Below, piece after piece: positions 11,360 through 22,400 of a DNA stretch of 64,000 nt; position 1 is the stretch's first letter; each line of letters opens with the position of its first letter. Source of the DNA: Aquilaria yunnanensis (lineage: Eukaryota; Streptophyta; Magnoliopsida; Malvales; Thymelaeaceae); the NCBI GenBank assembly GCA_039654915.1, contig CM077600.1, forward strand, positions 76,021,992 to 76,085,991. The letters are read 5' to 3'. The notes beneath the pieces are model-generated. The model was given only the letters and a program-made list of their open reading frames with translations, had not been told where the DNA came from and ran no database searches. The position numbers and the translations under genes were made by a program.

Positions 11360-12924
11360 GCCAATTTTTCTGGCCAGTCGTAACCCGCTATGAGGGCCTC
11401 ATACTCAGCCACATTGTTAGTGACGTTGAAGCTAAACTTGATAGCCTTCATTACTTCCAGGCCTTTGGGGCCTCTGATAATTACCCCAGCTCCCTGGTGT
11501 TCGGACCCCGAGGCTCCGTCAACATGTAAGGTCCATTCTGGCTCACCTTCGTTCAGATCCGGATGACTGTCCTCAGTGGTGGGTATTTCGGCAATCAATT
11601 CTGCCAGTGCTTGAGCTGTTATGGCCTTCCGAGGTTCATAGGTGATATCGTGTTCATCAAGCTCTATACACCACTTGGAGAGCATTCCCGATTGATTCAC
11701 TTTCCTCATAACGTCCCGTAGTGGTAGGCTACTTCGGACGATGATGGGGTGAGCCTGAAAGTATGGTCGCAGCCTTCTCCCTGCAAGCACCAAGGCGTAT
11801 ATAGCTTTTTGCAGCAGAGGGTACCTGACTTCGACGCCATGCAGGGATTTGCTTACATAGTAGACCGGCCATTGTTTTGGCCCTTCTTCTTTCACGAGGA
11901 CCGAGCTCACAGCTTTTTCCGTGATGGCGAGGTATAACACGAGGGGCTCTCCCTCGCGAGGTTGTCGCAGAGTCGGCAGGCTGGCTAGGTATATTTTGAG
12001 TTCTTCCCAGGCTTTTTGGCAGTCTTGATCCCAAGGATGATCATCCCTTCCGAGGTTGCCTTCCTTTTTTGCTACCTTAGTGAGGACTTTGAAGAAAGGC
12101 CGACACCTATCTCCGTACCTGGAAATGAACCTGCTAAGAGAGGTTATTCTTCTGGTGAGTCTCTGCACATCTTTTACTGTGGCAGGAGTTCAGAACTCGA
12201 GCAGACCCTTAATTTTTTCGGGGTTAGCATCGATGCCTCTTTCGGATACCATGTACCCAAGGAACTTTCTTGAGGTCACCCCGAACATGCATTTTTCAGG
12301 ATTGAGACAAATCCCGAAGGCTCTGAGCTTTTGGAAGGTTTCCTCTAGATCTGCAACGTAGTTGCGAGGGAGCTTGCTTTTGACTATCATATCGTCAACA
12401 TACACCTCCATGTTTCTCCCCGTTTGATCCTTAAAGACCTTGTTCATCAACCTTTGGTAGGTGGCTCCTACATTTTTAAGCCCGAAGGGCATCCTGACCT
12501 AGCAGTATGTTCCTCCCTCGGTGATGAAGGCGGTTTTTTCTTCATCTTCGGGGTCCATCCTTATTTGATGGTAGCCGCTGAAGGCGTCTAGGAAACTTAG
12601 GAGCCCGTATTCGGCAGTTGAGTCTACCAGTTGGTCTATTGGCGGAAGAGGGTATAAGTTTTTCGGGCAAGCATCGTTCAAGTTTCTGAAGTCGATGCAC
12701 ATCCGGAGTTTGCTGCTGCCTTCTTTTATGGCAATCACCACGTTGCTTAACCATTCGGGGTATTTGACCTCCCTGATGACTTCAGCGTCTAACAGGCGCT
12801 GGACTTCGGTTTTCACAAAGTTGCTCTTATGGGCTGAGATGCTTCGCTTCTTTTGCCGGACAGGCTTTGCTTCCAGGCTTACTTTGAGGCTATGCTGTAT
12901 TATGCCAGGGTGCACCCCTGGCAT
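11356..12924 (-). pseudogene. pol: Element B reverse transcriptase and RNase H domains
   Basis: The pieces are 12924-12499, 12492-12190 and 12168-11356. RT motifs in order are PEWLSNVVIAIK, MCIDFRNLNDACPK, FLDAFSGYHQI, MPFGLKN and the catalytic YVDDMIVKSK. A first RNase H-like segment (YLAITEKAVSSVLVKEEG) lacks clear catalytic acids. A second one begins WTLHVDGASG with AEYEALI and DSQL and has its acidic residues. This two-RNase-H layout is typical of the Tat lineage. A TAG lies before MPFGLKN, a TGA sits where Arg is expected (12187-12189), and a frameshift at about 11,357 joins to the integrase frame. Confidence 0.92.
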
Positions 12925-12929
12925 GTCTT

Positions 12930-13829
12930 TCAGCGAGTAGGCAAAGAGATCTTTATTTCCCAGTAGAAAAGATACAAGTTTTTCTTGTCACCTTCGGGCA
13001 AGCTCTTCCCTATTCGGGTAGATTGTCCTGGGACAAGTTCCACTGTTTCTGTTTCCGCTCTCGTGGGATCTCCTTCTTTGTCCTTCTCTGGTGCCTTTGC
13101 CTCCATTGTTTGTGCGAGGTTATTTGCCGGAGCTTTTCGCGCTTTTACAAATACCTTCCTTACCTCGGCTTGATCTATAAAGACCTCTGCATCCCCATCC
13201 TTGGTGGCGAACGTGACAGTCAAGTACTTCACGTCAGGGCGAATGTGCAGGTTTCCCTGTGTCTGCCTTCCAAGGATGGCGTTGTACGAAGAAGGAACGT
13301 CCATGACGATAAATCTCGCCATTGTGGAAGCGTACAACTCAGCTGTTCCGTCGACCGAAGTTCCTTTCATCATCAGGGGGAGATCAATCCATCCGAGGAC
13401 AGGTAGTTCGGACGGTCCAACCCCGAAGGTGGGCGAGGTGACAGGCTTGAGCTCGCTGCTGGAGATGTCCAAATTCGGCAGTAAATGCGAGAATAGGACG
13501 TCAGTATTTGATCCATCATCAAGCAACACTCTTTTGACGTCCCAGTTCCCTATCCTTGCCATGATTAGCAGCGGATCGTCATGGGGGAAGATGACGGTGG
13601 ATCCATCCTTGCGAGCCAGTTTCTTTGCCGGACTCTGATATTCCATGACCGCAATCTCTCTGGCCTTCCGCTTTCTTTCAGATGATGGGAGCCCCGTAGT
13701 GATGGTTTGTATCACCCCTGTAGGAGGAGGAGGGCGCTTTTTCAGACTTCGGTTTCTCCGCCTGTCGGAGTTGTAGTCCTCATCTTCGGCCCTTTCTTCC
13801 TCATCTTTTCTTCCTTTTGGGAAAGGCAT
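12930..13829 (-). pseudogene. Element B protease (end of the gag-protease frame)
   Basis: This is an open frame of 299 residues. The active-site segment reads RVLLDDGSNTDVLF near residue 105, close to the usual Tat form with D-x-G-S-S-A-D. Further on, PELPVLGWIDLPL-like, YNAILGR and KYLTVTF segments complete a retropepsin-like fold. The basic N-terminal part (RRRNRSLKKRPPPP) continues from gag without a break in homology, so the listed Met is probably internal to a gag-protease polyprotein. It ends at a stop just before RT. Confidence 0.85.
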
Positions 13830-15170
13830 CCGTAGATATTTCCGAAGTTGGCCGAGTTTTATCAGCGACTCAATGTACTTCTTCAGTTGGAAACAGTCTT
13901 CAGTGTCGTGGCCATGGTCGCGGTGAAACTGGCAGAACTTCTTGATGTTTTCTTGTTATCAGTGGTCATGGCCCTTGGCCGCCAAATCTGCATCCCCTGC
14001 CTTTCCAGCGCTATGAGGATGTTTGTCCGTGTAGTGCTCAGGGGTGTGAAGCTTTGAAGTTTGCTTCCCCGCATCCTTCGAGGTCGGCTTGCCTGTTCAG
14101 TTGGATGCCGAGCTTGCTGATTGGACCCTTCGGTGCAGTTGTGATCGGACTTCGGCTCAGCCATTCTCAGCTCCTCGGCGGTCATGTGCTGTTCGGCCGT
14201 TCGGTAAAATTCTCCGAGGGTGTCCGGGGGGTCCTTTGAGACCTCATAGAACAGCTGTGAGTCTCGCCAAAGGCCCCGTGTCATGGCGAGGATGCGTATT
14301 TTGGGCCGGAAGTCCGGGACGCTTAGAGCTTCCCTGTTGAATCTTTCGACATAGTCTCGGATAGTTTCTCCGTTTCTCTGCTCTATGTCGAACATTTGAA
14401 CAGGCATCTTCGCCGTTGGCCGGCTTCCAATAAATTGTTGCATGAAGGCCGTAGACAACTCCTGGAACTCAGTGATGGCTCCTGGGGGCAATGAGTTGTA
14501 CCACGCAGTTGCTGGTCCCGTGAGGGTGACCTCGAAGCATTTACACATGGTAGCATCGTCAGCACCATGCATTATCATGCTGCGTCTGTACTTGGTCAGA
14601 TGGGCCTGCGGATCAGTGCGGCCATCATAAATCTCTAGCCGAGGTACCCTGAAGTCGCCTGGCATGGCTGCCTCGGCCATGACCCGGGTGAATGGGGACC
14701 CATCTTCGCAGAAAGGTCCCGTCAGCCTGTCCCAGATGGGTTTGCGAGCTACCTGCCTTTCCACCCTGTCTAGCCGTGCTAGTATCCTTTCCATGAGAAC
14801 TGTGGCGTTAGGCTCTTCCTCTGGGAAGGGAGATCGTCGGCACCTCTTCGGGGAGCAAGTTTGGTGTTGAGGGGACAGGGACCTCGCCTCTGGCGACGAA
14901 CTCCTTCGCTGTGAGACTTTCGGTCACTTGGACCCAGTTTGTCCCACAGGCCATTTCCCGAGGGGTATATTTTCCGTAGACTACTCTTCGCACGGGTCTC
15001 CGCTTCCTGAACTGCGATGAGTCGACCTCGGGCTTTTCTCTCGAGGGCGTGCAGGTGAGGGAGGTCTTTGGACCTGTGCCTGCTGTGACCACCTTCGGTC
15101 GATCTGCTGTGTCATTTCGGCCACAACCGAGCACTGAAACTCCCTCATAAAGCTCATAGTGATTACTAGA
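13830..15170 (-). pseudogene. gag: Element B gag
   Basis: The capsid part is open at 14794-13883. Landmarks are PRLEIYDGRTDPQAHLTKY, GPATAWYNSLPPG and MQQFIGSRPTAK, then YVERFNREAL and FYRTAEQHM. Upstream homology (MSFMREFQCSVVAEMTQQ) in another frame to about 15,160 suggests the true N-terminus. Downstream a frameshift near 14,060 moves to the frame carrying FCQFHRDHGHDTEDCF, a C-X2-H-X4-H-X4-C zinc knuckle at about 13,890-13,940. That frame runs into the protease at 13,829. So there are at least two frameshifts in an otherwise well-preserved gag. Confidence 0.85.
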
Positions 15171-15305
15171 AGGCGGTCTTCCTCAGGCGCAGAAGTCCCT
15201 GGGAGTGTTTGCTCAGCAGCCAGTTGTGTCTCAGGCGCAGACGGAGACCTCGGGAGTCCCCTGTCCTTAGAACGCCGAGTTTCAACGACGGCGATCTCAG
15301 AGCGG
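15171..15305 (-). other. Element B 5' leader
   Basis: A short leader lies between PBS and gag. The segment GAAACTCGGCGTTCTAAGGA (minus strand, near 15,265-15,290) is also present after the PBS of element C, which shows that the leaders of B and C are related. No separate gene is seen. Confidence 0.6.
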
Positions 15306-15324
15306 GTTCCCACAGATGGTGCCA
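15306..15324 (-). other. Element B primer binding site
   Basis: On the minus strand the LTR end ...GCATCA is followed by TT and TGGCACCATCTGTGGGAAC. Element C has TGGCGCCGTCTGTGGGAAC at 41444-41462, the form widespread in plant Ty3/gypsy elements. B has two transitions relative to C. I do not assign the tRNA with certainty. Confidence 0.8.
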
Positions 15325-15326
15325 AA

Positions 15327-16178
15327 TGATGCCCAGGGGCTTCATCATTGGTAGTCATGGTGACTGATGGAGGGACTCCCGGAGAGGAAGAACGCCTGGT
15401 GGCCGGTTTGCCCAAGGGGGAGTGCCTGAGATGTTCAGAGAAAGTGGGTTAGGAGGTCCCCGGGGTGTTTTTCCGGGGAGGAGCCTCCGAAGCCTAAGTC
15501 AGTGGTGCTGAGAGAAGGCGGAGGAAATAGCACTGAGGGGTTCAGTGAACTCGCCTGGTCGTATTTTCTCAGAGTGAGGAGTCAGGATATTTGCCAGCCG
15601 TTTGCCAGGGTGTATTCCCTGGTATTTATAGAGGTGTCCAGCCCGTTCAGATCGTGACACATGTTCGGTCGGATGTCCTCTGAATGTCTGGGCGTAGAGG
15701 ACAAGTAGCTGGTGGCAGGCTTCCTTGAGCCGAGACGGGCCATGATGTGGCATTGATCACGTCGGTGTGTCAGAGCACCGTTTGAGGCGGCTTGTGACGT
15801 CTGTGGGCGACATGTCAGAGGCTTCCTTAAACGCTCATGTCGTACTCCCGAGGTTCCTGGGTGAGGTCGTCCTCTAGTACGGACCGTGCCACTTCGGGAA
15901 ACATGCCCCCAGTTCGGGGGTTCCCAGATTCAGGTAGTTCCGCCTTCGGGAAGATCATGTTCGGCCCGCACTAGCTGGTGCCACTTTTTCGAAGGCGGTC
16001 TGTTTACTACCTCGGGGGGGCTAATAGTATCCTCAAGTTCCCTGGCGTGCCGAGCTCGGGCTCTTCGGCTTTTCTCCGAGGTGTGTGATCCCAACTTTTT
16101 CCGGGTAGCGCCAGATCTCCTGGCCATTCTGGTGGCAGGGAGTTCGGCCAGGTGGAGGCGATAGTCCTTCGACTATCA
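15327..16178 (-). repeat. Element B 5' LTR
   Basis: This 852-bp copy is colinear with the LTR at 5412-6270 and ends in GACTATCA at 16178. A reverse-strand TATAAATA lies at 15623-15630 and probably drives the gag-pol transcript. Confidence 0.95.
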
Positions 16179-18123
16179 CCTTTGTTGCTCGTAACTGAGT
16201 CGACTTGAAGGAGGTCATTGGGTATGTCACATATCATGCGGAGGGATTTGTATGATTAAGATGTGATTTGTCCCTCCTATGTAACGGGAGTGATATCTTC
16301 GGGCCCCTTGATAGAGTGAGACTTAGAAAAATGCATGGCCATGCTCAGATGAGTTGATATACAATATCAATGTCATCAGTTTAAGTTGGTCTACTCGGTA
16401 ATCAAGAAACCAAAGATTGGGCTATACGAGAGTGACACATTCCATGTCTCGTGCTTAGTCTTGATATCTTGGACAAAGGGACAATGGCATATACCGGTGA
16501 TGATCAAAAAGGTTTAGTCGAATCATCGACAATCTTGTCACTTGGGTAACAATGATGTGTTGCTAGACACCGCTCATTGCTTATGATCATAAATGTGATT
16601 TATGATCATTGCCAACGTGATAAGAGCCTATTGGGTCGCACACATAGAGCTATTTGGATCATTAGAGTGCATGGGCTAATTATTTGGGTTATGGTTTCAC
16701 TTTAATTTCGTATTAATAATGGGCCCAATAGTTGAGCCATTATTAAGCCCGAAATTAAATCCTAATTGGATTAGGGCTTTGAAACCCATTAGGCCTGGAA
16801 GTTGAGTCTCACTATAAATACAACTTCTAGTGAGAAATTTGCAGGTCTCCTTGCCCTAGCCTCCCAAAAGGACAGCCGCACTCTTCTCTTGCAATTCCTT
16901 GGAGGACGCAAGCTAGCACTGCGAACACAAGAGAAATGCATCTGCCGGGATGTGGTGGAAGCGTGGTGATCCCGAGAGGCTCGTGTGGATACCATAGAGA
17001 GCTTGAACACGTCAACTGTTCAGGTTTTGTGATTCGACTCTACAGTTGAGTGAGAGATCTCAACCGAAAATTAGGTATGAAAATTTTTGAACACCCGGTT
17101 TACCCCGTTTCACTTGGATCCTGGTGGGTTTCGGTTAAATTCCGCTGCGCTGTTTGGCTCCCGAAACCCAACACCTAGTGGGTCTTTAAGGCCTAGTCGA
17201 CATTAGTCCTACCACAGTACCCCTATACAACATAAGGGAATTTCAACTAGTGAATTTTCACTGGTTAGGCTAGTAAGCTACGCTTGCTAGTAGACAAGGC
17301 TTTGCCTTGTAGTTCAAGGACTAGGTGAGGACAAGTCCCAAGGGATTGAAACCTATGCACATAAGTTTAGCCTTAAGCTATATGAGCTCACAGTAGATTA
17401 CATATGTTCATATATGTGTTGTCCTTAGTATCTTTCTTGCAGGTAAAGAACTTTTGTTGAGAATTCTTGAATTGTCACTCCCTAGTTATGTTGTATAGAT
17501 TCTGACGTTGTTGAGCCTAATAATCACTGAGGGTTTCGTGGTAGTTTGTGGTTGTAGGTAGTGTGCTTTGAGAATCCTTATGATTCTAGTTTTCATGGTT
17601 ACTTGTTGGTTAAGTAACAATACTAACTATAGTATTTTTTTGCTAACAAAGGCTAGTAGCACATGGATAAGATTTTATAACTTGCCACTGGGACTAACGT
17701 ACAAGGTGGGAGTTAGTTGGGAAGATCTCAGCAAGAGGCTTGTATATGTTATATGCCTAGTCACCTCCCATGTCTTTGTTTGAGCTTTAGACTTTAGGAT
17801 TGATCTTGGGTGAGGAGCATTAGTCTACTTATGTTACATGCCCTCACACAGTTGTTATGTGCAGTAATAATCATATAAATATTGATTTTGTATACTTTGA
17901 CTATTAGAACTTGTTTTCTATGAAAAGTGCCTTAGTCAAGTGAATGTTTTATCGTTTCTATTTAATTAAGGCAAACCTAAAAGAGCATGCATCTCGTATC
18001 TTCTAGGTTAGTCAACTAGCATCATAAAGTTTTAATTTGTGCACATATACAATTAGCCAATTGCAACCACCATGAGACCCATTGTGACAGGCTTCTTGGG
18101 TAGAGCCAAGAGCGGCCATGTCA

Positions 18124-18960
18124 TCTATCCTATTTCAGACAATAGTTAGCTCAACCCAGTGCAAGTTGCATCAAAGAAAGGAAGGATAATAGTCGTCTTG
18201 AACAATAAAAAAGAGCTCATTCCTACATGAATGATTTTCATATGGAGAGTGCGTATTGACTATAAGAAGCTTAATGATGCAACTAGAAAGGACCACTTTC
18301 CACTCTCTTTTATTGATTTATTGTTAGAATGGTTTGTTGGTCATGCTTACTATTGCTTTTTGGATGGCATGTCAGGTTGTTTCCAAATTCGAATCGCATT
18401 GGAGGATTAGGATTGGATGGCATGTCAGGTTGTTTCCAAATTCTGATCGCACTGGAGGATTAGGAGAAGATGACACTTACATTCCCTTATGGTACATTAG
18501 CTTATTGCAGAATGCCTTTTGGTTTATGCAATGCCCCTTTTACTCTTGAAAGATGCATACTTGCAATTTTTGACAATCTAGTGGGAAAAAGAACATGGAG
18601 GTCTTTATGGATGATTTTTGCATTCACGGTGATCCATTTGATAACTAGCTCCATAAGCTGGACAGAGTGTTAGAAAGATGTGAGGAAACTAATTTGGTGC
18701 TTAATTTGTAAAAATGTCACTTCTTGGTTCAAGAAGGGGTATTCCTTGGACTTAAAATATCGAGTAAAGATATAGAAAGGGATAAAGCCAAAATTGAAAT
18801 CATTTATAAGCTACCTCCATCATTTTCAGTAATAGCAATTAGGAGTTCTCTAGGCCATTCAGATTTTTATAGAAGGTTTATTAAAGACTTCTCTAAGATA
18901 ACAAAGCCATTCACTAAGTTACTAGAAAAAGACAGTATGTTCGATTAGAATGATAAATGT
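18124..18960 (+). pseudogene. pol: Element A reverse transcriptase (decayed)
   Basis: The homology restarts exactly after the solo LTR with YPISDN, followed by PVQVASKKGR. Next come IDYKKLNDATRKDHFPL, then RMPFGLCNAPFTLERC, then EVFMDDF (the catalytic loop, intact in one frame). FLVQEGVFLGLKIS and SSLGHSDFYRRFIKDFSKI follow. The protein is spread over all three frames with many stops. A 64-base segment is tandemly repeated around 18,366-18,460 (GGCATGTCAGGTTGTTTCCA occurs twice), an additional lesion. The assignment to Athila rests on the PYGT...YCRMPFGLCNAP style. Confidence 0.85.
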
Positions 18961-19450
18961 ATTTCTACTTTCAGTGTTTTAAAGGGGTGCCTAACTAATG
19001 CTCCTATAATTGTATCTCTTGGTTGGCCACTTTCTTTTGAATTAATGTGTGACACAAGTGATTGGGCAATCGGAGTAGTTCTGGGTCAACATAAAGGTAG
19101 ATATTTCCAGCTCATATATTACACTAGCAAAGCGTTGTCGAGCTCACAATAAAATTATACTACTACTAAGAAAGAACTTTTAGCTATGGAATTTGCAATT
19201 GATAAGTTCAAGTCATGCCTGCTTCTATTTAAGGTGATTGTATACAAAGGCCATTCTGCTTTAAAAAATTTGCCGAATAAGAACGATGCAAAACTAAGGT
19301 TGATTCGATGGGTTTTGTTGCTTTAGAAATTTGATTTGGAAATTTTAGACAAGAAAGGTGTAGAAAATTTAGCCACTGATTACCTTTCTAGGCCTAAAAT
19401 TCTGAAAAGGAATTCAATAAGGAAAAGGATAATAATGATGCATTTCTGGA
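18961..19450 (+). pseudogene. pol: Element A RNase H (decayed)
   Basis: Translated pieces match the Athila RNase H. These are FELMCDTSDWAIGVVLGQHK near 19,040, YYTSKALSSSQ near 19,120, the YTTTKKELLAMEFAIDKF segment near 19,160-19,210, and GVENLATDYLSR near 19,365. Several stops interrupt it. It continues RT without a gap. Confidence 0.75.
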
Positions 19451-19586
19451 GGAGCATCTCTATATGCTAAATTCAAAATTTCTTGAAGAACCTTGGTTTG
19501 CTAACTACGCTAATTATTTGGTATGTAGGGAACTACCTAAGGGCATGATGTATTAATAGAAAAAGAAGTTCTTTTCAGAACTTAAG
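19451..19586 (+). pseudogene. Element A RNase H-integrase spacer
   Basis: This holds the tether region (PWFANYANYLVCRELPKGM, near 19,495-19,545) that in Athila elements leads to the integrase N-terminus. It is cut by the MITE at 19,589. Confidence 0.65.
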
Positions 19587-19588
19587 TA

Positions 19589-19819
19589 CTCTATCTGTCC
19601 CATTATCTTTGCTCCATTTGACTTTTTTGAATAGTTTGACTTGAATTTATTCTTATTATTGTTTGTTAGAAAAAATTAAAAAATATACTTAGAGACTATA
19701 GATCTTGATTTATCATTCATATATAAAGGTTTTCACTAATATACTAAAATGTTGAAAATAAAACATTATAAATTAATTACTGAAAAATGAATGGTACAAA
19801 TAATTTGGGACAGAATGAG
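19589..19819. mobile_element. Stowaway-like MITE inside element A integrase
   Basis: This 231-bp AT-rich insertion has terminal inverted repeats CTCTATCTGTCCCATTAT and (reverse complement of the right end) CTCATTCTGTCCCAAATTAT, flanked by TA on both sides (19587-19588 and 19820-19821). The ends resemble the Stowaway consensus CTCCCTCCGTCCC of Tc1/mariner-type MITEs. Integrase homology is interrupted here and resumes right after it with YIWDEPFLFRVCVDQIIRGC. It has no coding capacity. Confidence 0.85.
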
Positions 19820-19821
19820 TA

Positions 19822-20790
19822 TTATATTTGGGATGAACCATTTTTATTTAGAGTTTGTGTAGATCAAATTATCCGTGGATGTGCAGCCTATCTAGATTCA
19901 GAAAAAAATCCTTGAACACTGTCATAAAGATCCAGCTAGATGGCATTACCAGGGCAATACCATCGCATGGAAGTTGTTAGGGTCTAGTTTCTATTGGCCC
20001 ACTCTTTTTAAGGTGCAAGGTGATATGTAGCTAATTGTTATAGCTATTAGAGGTTAGGCGATCTCTCTCGCAAGGATGAAATGCAACAAAATGGTATTCT
20101 GGTATGTAAGGTCATTGATATTTGGGCATTCATTTTATAGGCCATTTCCCTTCATCTTTCAAGAATAGATATATTGTTGCAGTAGTTGATTATGTTTCTA
20201 AGTAGGCAAAAGCACAAGCAATGCCAATAAATGATGCTAGAGCCATTGTTAAATTTTGTAAAAAACTATTCACTTGATTTGGAACACTAAGAGCTATTAT
20301 CAGTGATAGGGGTACCGTTTTGTAATACCCAATTTGAAAAAAATTTTAGTAGGTTTGGTGTGAATCATAGAATGACCACCTTATGCTATCCTTAAGCTAG
20401 TAGTCATGTTGAATTATCTAACTAAGAGATAAAGCGTAAACTAGAGAAAGTAGATTTCAAGAAAAGATTGGTCTACTAAGCTAGATGATGTACTATGGGC
20501 ATATAAAATGACATATAAAACACTTATTGGAACTATATCATATCGTTTAGTCCATGGGAAGGCATGTCACCTACCAATGGAGTTAGAGCGCAAAGCATAT
20601 TGGGCTATAAAGGGCATTAACTTTCACTTTAAGCGTGCAAGTGGAAAACATTTATTATAGCTTAATGAACTAGATGAATGAAGGCATTCTACTTATGAAA
20701 ATTCTAAGCTTTACAAGGAAAAAGTAAAGAAATGGCATGACACTTGAATTAAGCAAGGAAAATAGTTCAACCCTGGAGATTAAGTGTTAA
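19822..20790 (+). pseudogene. pol: Element A integrase (decayed)
   Basis: It starts with YIWDEPFLF and the zinc-binding region. Core pieces follow, for example AAVVDYVSK-like near 20,180, then RAIVKFCKKLF and RAIISDRG near 20,290-20,310. The AYKMTYKTLIGT and PYRLVHGKACHLPMELERKA segments near 20,500-20,600 mark the region after the catalytic Glu. Numerous stops and indels make it inactive. The integrase would insert the cDNA copy into chromosomes. Confidence 0.75.
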
Positions 20791-21100
20791 TTTACAATGC
20801 TTGGCTAAGATTGCTCGTAGGTAAGCTTAAATCAAGGTGGTCAAGTTCATTCTCATGAAAAAGTATTTTTCCTTGACTGTTCTAGAGATCCTTCACCCTC
20901 AGGAAAGAATCTTCAAAATGAATGGGCATCACTTAAAGATGTATCTTGGTAGGGATCTTTCTGAAAAGCATTGGGAAGACATCACCCTTCATCCTCCTGA
21001 CCCTACCACTGAGTAGAGCAACAACAATGTTTCGTTGACAACGTTAAACTAAGTCCTTCCTAGGAGGCAACCTAGCAATCTATAGTTAAATTTTGCTTAT
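20791..21100 (+). other. Element A post-integrase region with conserved GTTAAAC...GGAGGCAACC motif
   Basis: The remnant of pol's end (VFLFLTVLEILH, near 20,870) is followed by GACAACGTTAAACTAAGTCC and TAGGAGGCAACC at about 21,037-21,075. The same block occurs in F, minus strand, at about 36,430-36,470 (GTTAAACCAAGCACTTCTTA, then GGAGGTAACC). This block is a recurrent feature just downstream of pol in Athila-type elements and lets the two elements be aligned. Confidence 0.65.
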
Positions 21101-21850
21101 GTTCATAACTAGCTTACCCTTGGAAGTGTGCAGGACAAACAGACCATGCAAAATATTTTGAGTGGCCCAAAGTGTGCAAACATAGTTAGTAACATGCATG
21201 TGTTCTAAACCGTGTTACCCAACACGATTTCTAACTTGGTTTTTGTCATCATCATGTTCATAAATGCATAATTAATTACATTTTTAAGCCCTAGTAGGCC
21301 AACGTGGTCTTAGTCATGCCTATGTGAATAACCATGTTCATCTTAACGATTATAGAGAAAAAACACATTTGGGGACACACCCATGTTTTAAAGCATGTTT
21401 GATAAACACCGTCTTAATCACGCCCACATTTTGAACCTTGTTACCTTTCTAGCTTCAAAAGCTTTAGATTCCAATGTTAAAACGCAATCATTTCCATGAC
21501 CATTTTTGAAAGCTTGTTTAACTAACACGGTCACATACACACCTATGTTTTGAACCAAGTTAGCCCGTTCCAATTTTTGAGTCCCAAAAGCATAACATGA
21601 TCTATAACATAGCCATGATATGAAACATGACAACCAAATATGGTGGCTTTCATACTCGTGTAGGGAACTGTGTTTCATATTTTAATTGTACCTATTTCTC
21701 TTCTAGTTGGCATACACTGTCTTAAACATGGCCATATGTTTAAACCATGTTTGCCTTAATTTTAAGTGACACAGCGTTAAACATGCATATGTTCAAGAAC
21801 GTATTCAACTAAATTTTTCTTAAAAAGTAGAGTTTTCATTATAATTAATT
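21101..21850 (+). repeat. Element A 3' region, probable U3 of the 3' LTR with ACCATGTT-type repeats
   Basis: There is no ORF. Many scattered copies of the type CCATGTTT, CATGCATGTG and AACACGGTC/AACACGATT occur. A comparable repeat field lies in F at 35,630-36,240. By position, after the post-integrase motif, I infer the 3' untranslated region and the U3 part of the 3' LTR. The LTR start and the truncation point near 21,850 are not fixed. Confidence 0.45.
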
Positions 21851-22400
21851 ACAACTTGCCTAATTCTTGATTTTCTTGAGTTGCCAAGCTGTGTGGAACC
21901 CTTTGTTCTGGTTATTTTTTAGCACTCCATGGTATGTTCTTCATTTTTCTTTTGATTTAAGTTTCTTTTGATCAGTGATTATTTTATTTTCTCCTTGAGA
22001 TATGGATTTAATGAGGACAACAACTAGATTAGAGCAACACTTGATTGGAGATTATTATTCTTCTTTTTCTATCTATACTTTAGTTTTGATCTTCTAAATC
22101 TAGTTTTAAATTTAGAATGGGATGAGGTTAAGCATTGATTATTCTTCGTAGTCACCTAGCAGCACATACCTCTACATCTCTCCCACCATAATCCTATTCA
22201 TATGTGTTCCTAGTTACCTTAGATTACAAGGTGTTTGACTTATGGTCCCAATTTTCTTGCTTATAGTGTCTGATGGTTTTCTTAACATTGCAAACCACAG
22301 AGTATCCATGGGATCAAATTGAGCATGTTCTAGAGGAGATATTCATCGCAAGAGGGGTCCAAGGAGAAGGTAGTGACTTTTCCAACTGCACTTTGATATT
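21851..22400. other. Unassigned AT-rich stretch
   Basis: I see no ORF of note, no terminal repeats and no recognisable retrotransposon motif here. It lies between the truncated end of element A and a chromovirus pol tail. Confidence 0.4.

Larger units (their letters stand above)
5412..16178 (-). mobile_element. Element B: complete Tat-like Ty3/gypsy retrotransposon
   Basis: It is bounded by CCTTT duplications (5407-5411 and 16179-16183) and by LTRs that begin TGATAG and end GCATCA on the minus strand. Minus-strand order is 5' LTR, PBS, gag, protease, RT, two RNase H domains, integrase, a 3' spacer holding an opposite-strand gene, polypurine tract and 3' LTR. Two RNase H domains and an antisense gene in the 3' region are characteristic of the Tat lineage. 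The two LTRs are very similar by eye, with only scattered substitutions and a few small indels. That fits B being the innermost and youngest insertion in the left nest. Several stops and frameshifts make it non-functional as read. Confidence 0.95.
4985..17173 (+). mobile_element. Element M: solo Ty1/copia LTR, itself interrupted
   Basis: The left arm 4985-5411 and right arm 16184-17173 together make about 1417 bp and match the LTRs of copia element H (49187-50600 and 56113-57525) in reverse orientation. The ends are TGTTAGTGTTG and CGAAACCCAACA, and the flanks are CCTAG (4980-4984 and 17174-17178). A TATAAATA promoter box lies at 16813-16820. No internal copia sequence is present, so this is a solo LTR that was later entered by element B. 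Confidence 0.9.
3590..18123 (+). mobile_element. Element L: solo LTR, itself interrupted
   Basis: The outer ends are TGTTATGACTC (3590) and GGCCATGTCA (18123), flanked by the direct repeat TCTAT. When the nested copia LTR and one copy of its duplication are removed, the LTR measures about 2340 bp. No PBS, polypurine tract or pol belongs to it, so it is a solo LTR, usually the product of LTR-LTR recombination. Size and the TGTTATG start suggest a large-LTR Ty3/gypsy family such as the chromoviruses I and J, but I see no close copy here. Its own bases are 3590-4984 and 17179-18123. Confidence 0.85.

Noticed and set aside
21101..22400. Possible env-like gene after integrase of element A, as in some Athila elements
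   Set aside because: No open frame above about 86 codons on the sense strand and no signal peptide or transmembrane pattern. The region looks like untranslated/LTR repeat sequence.
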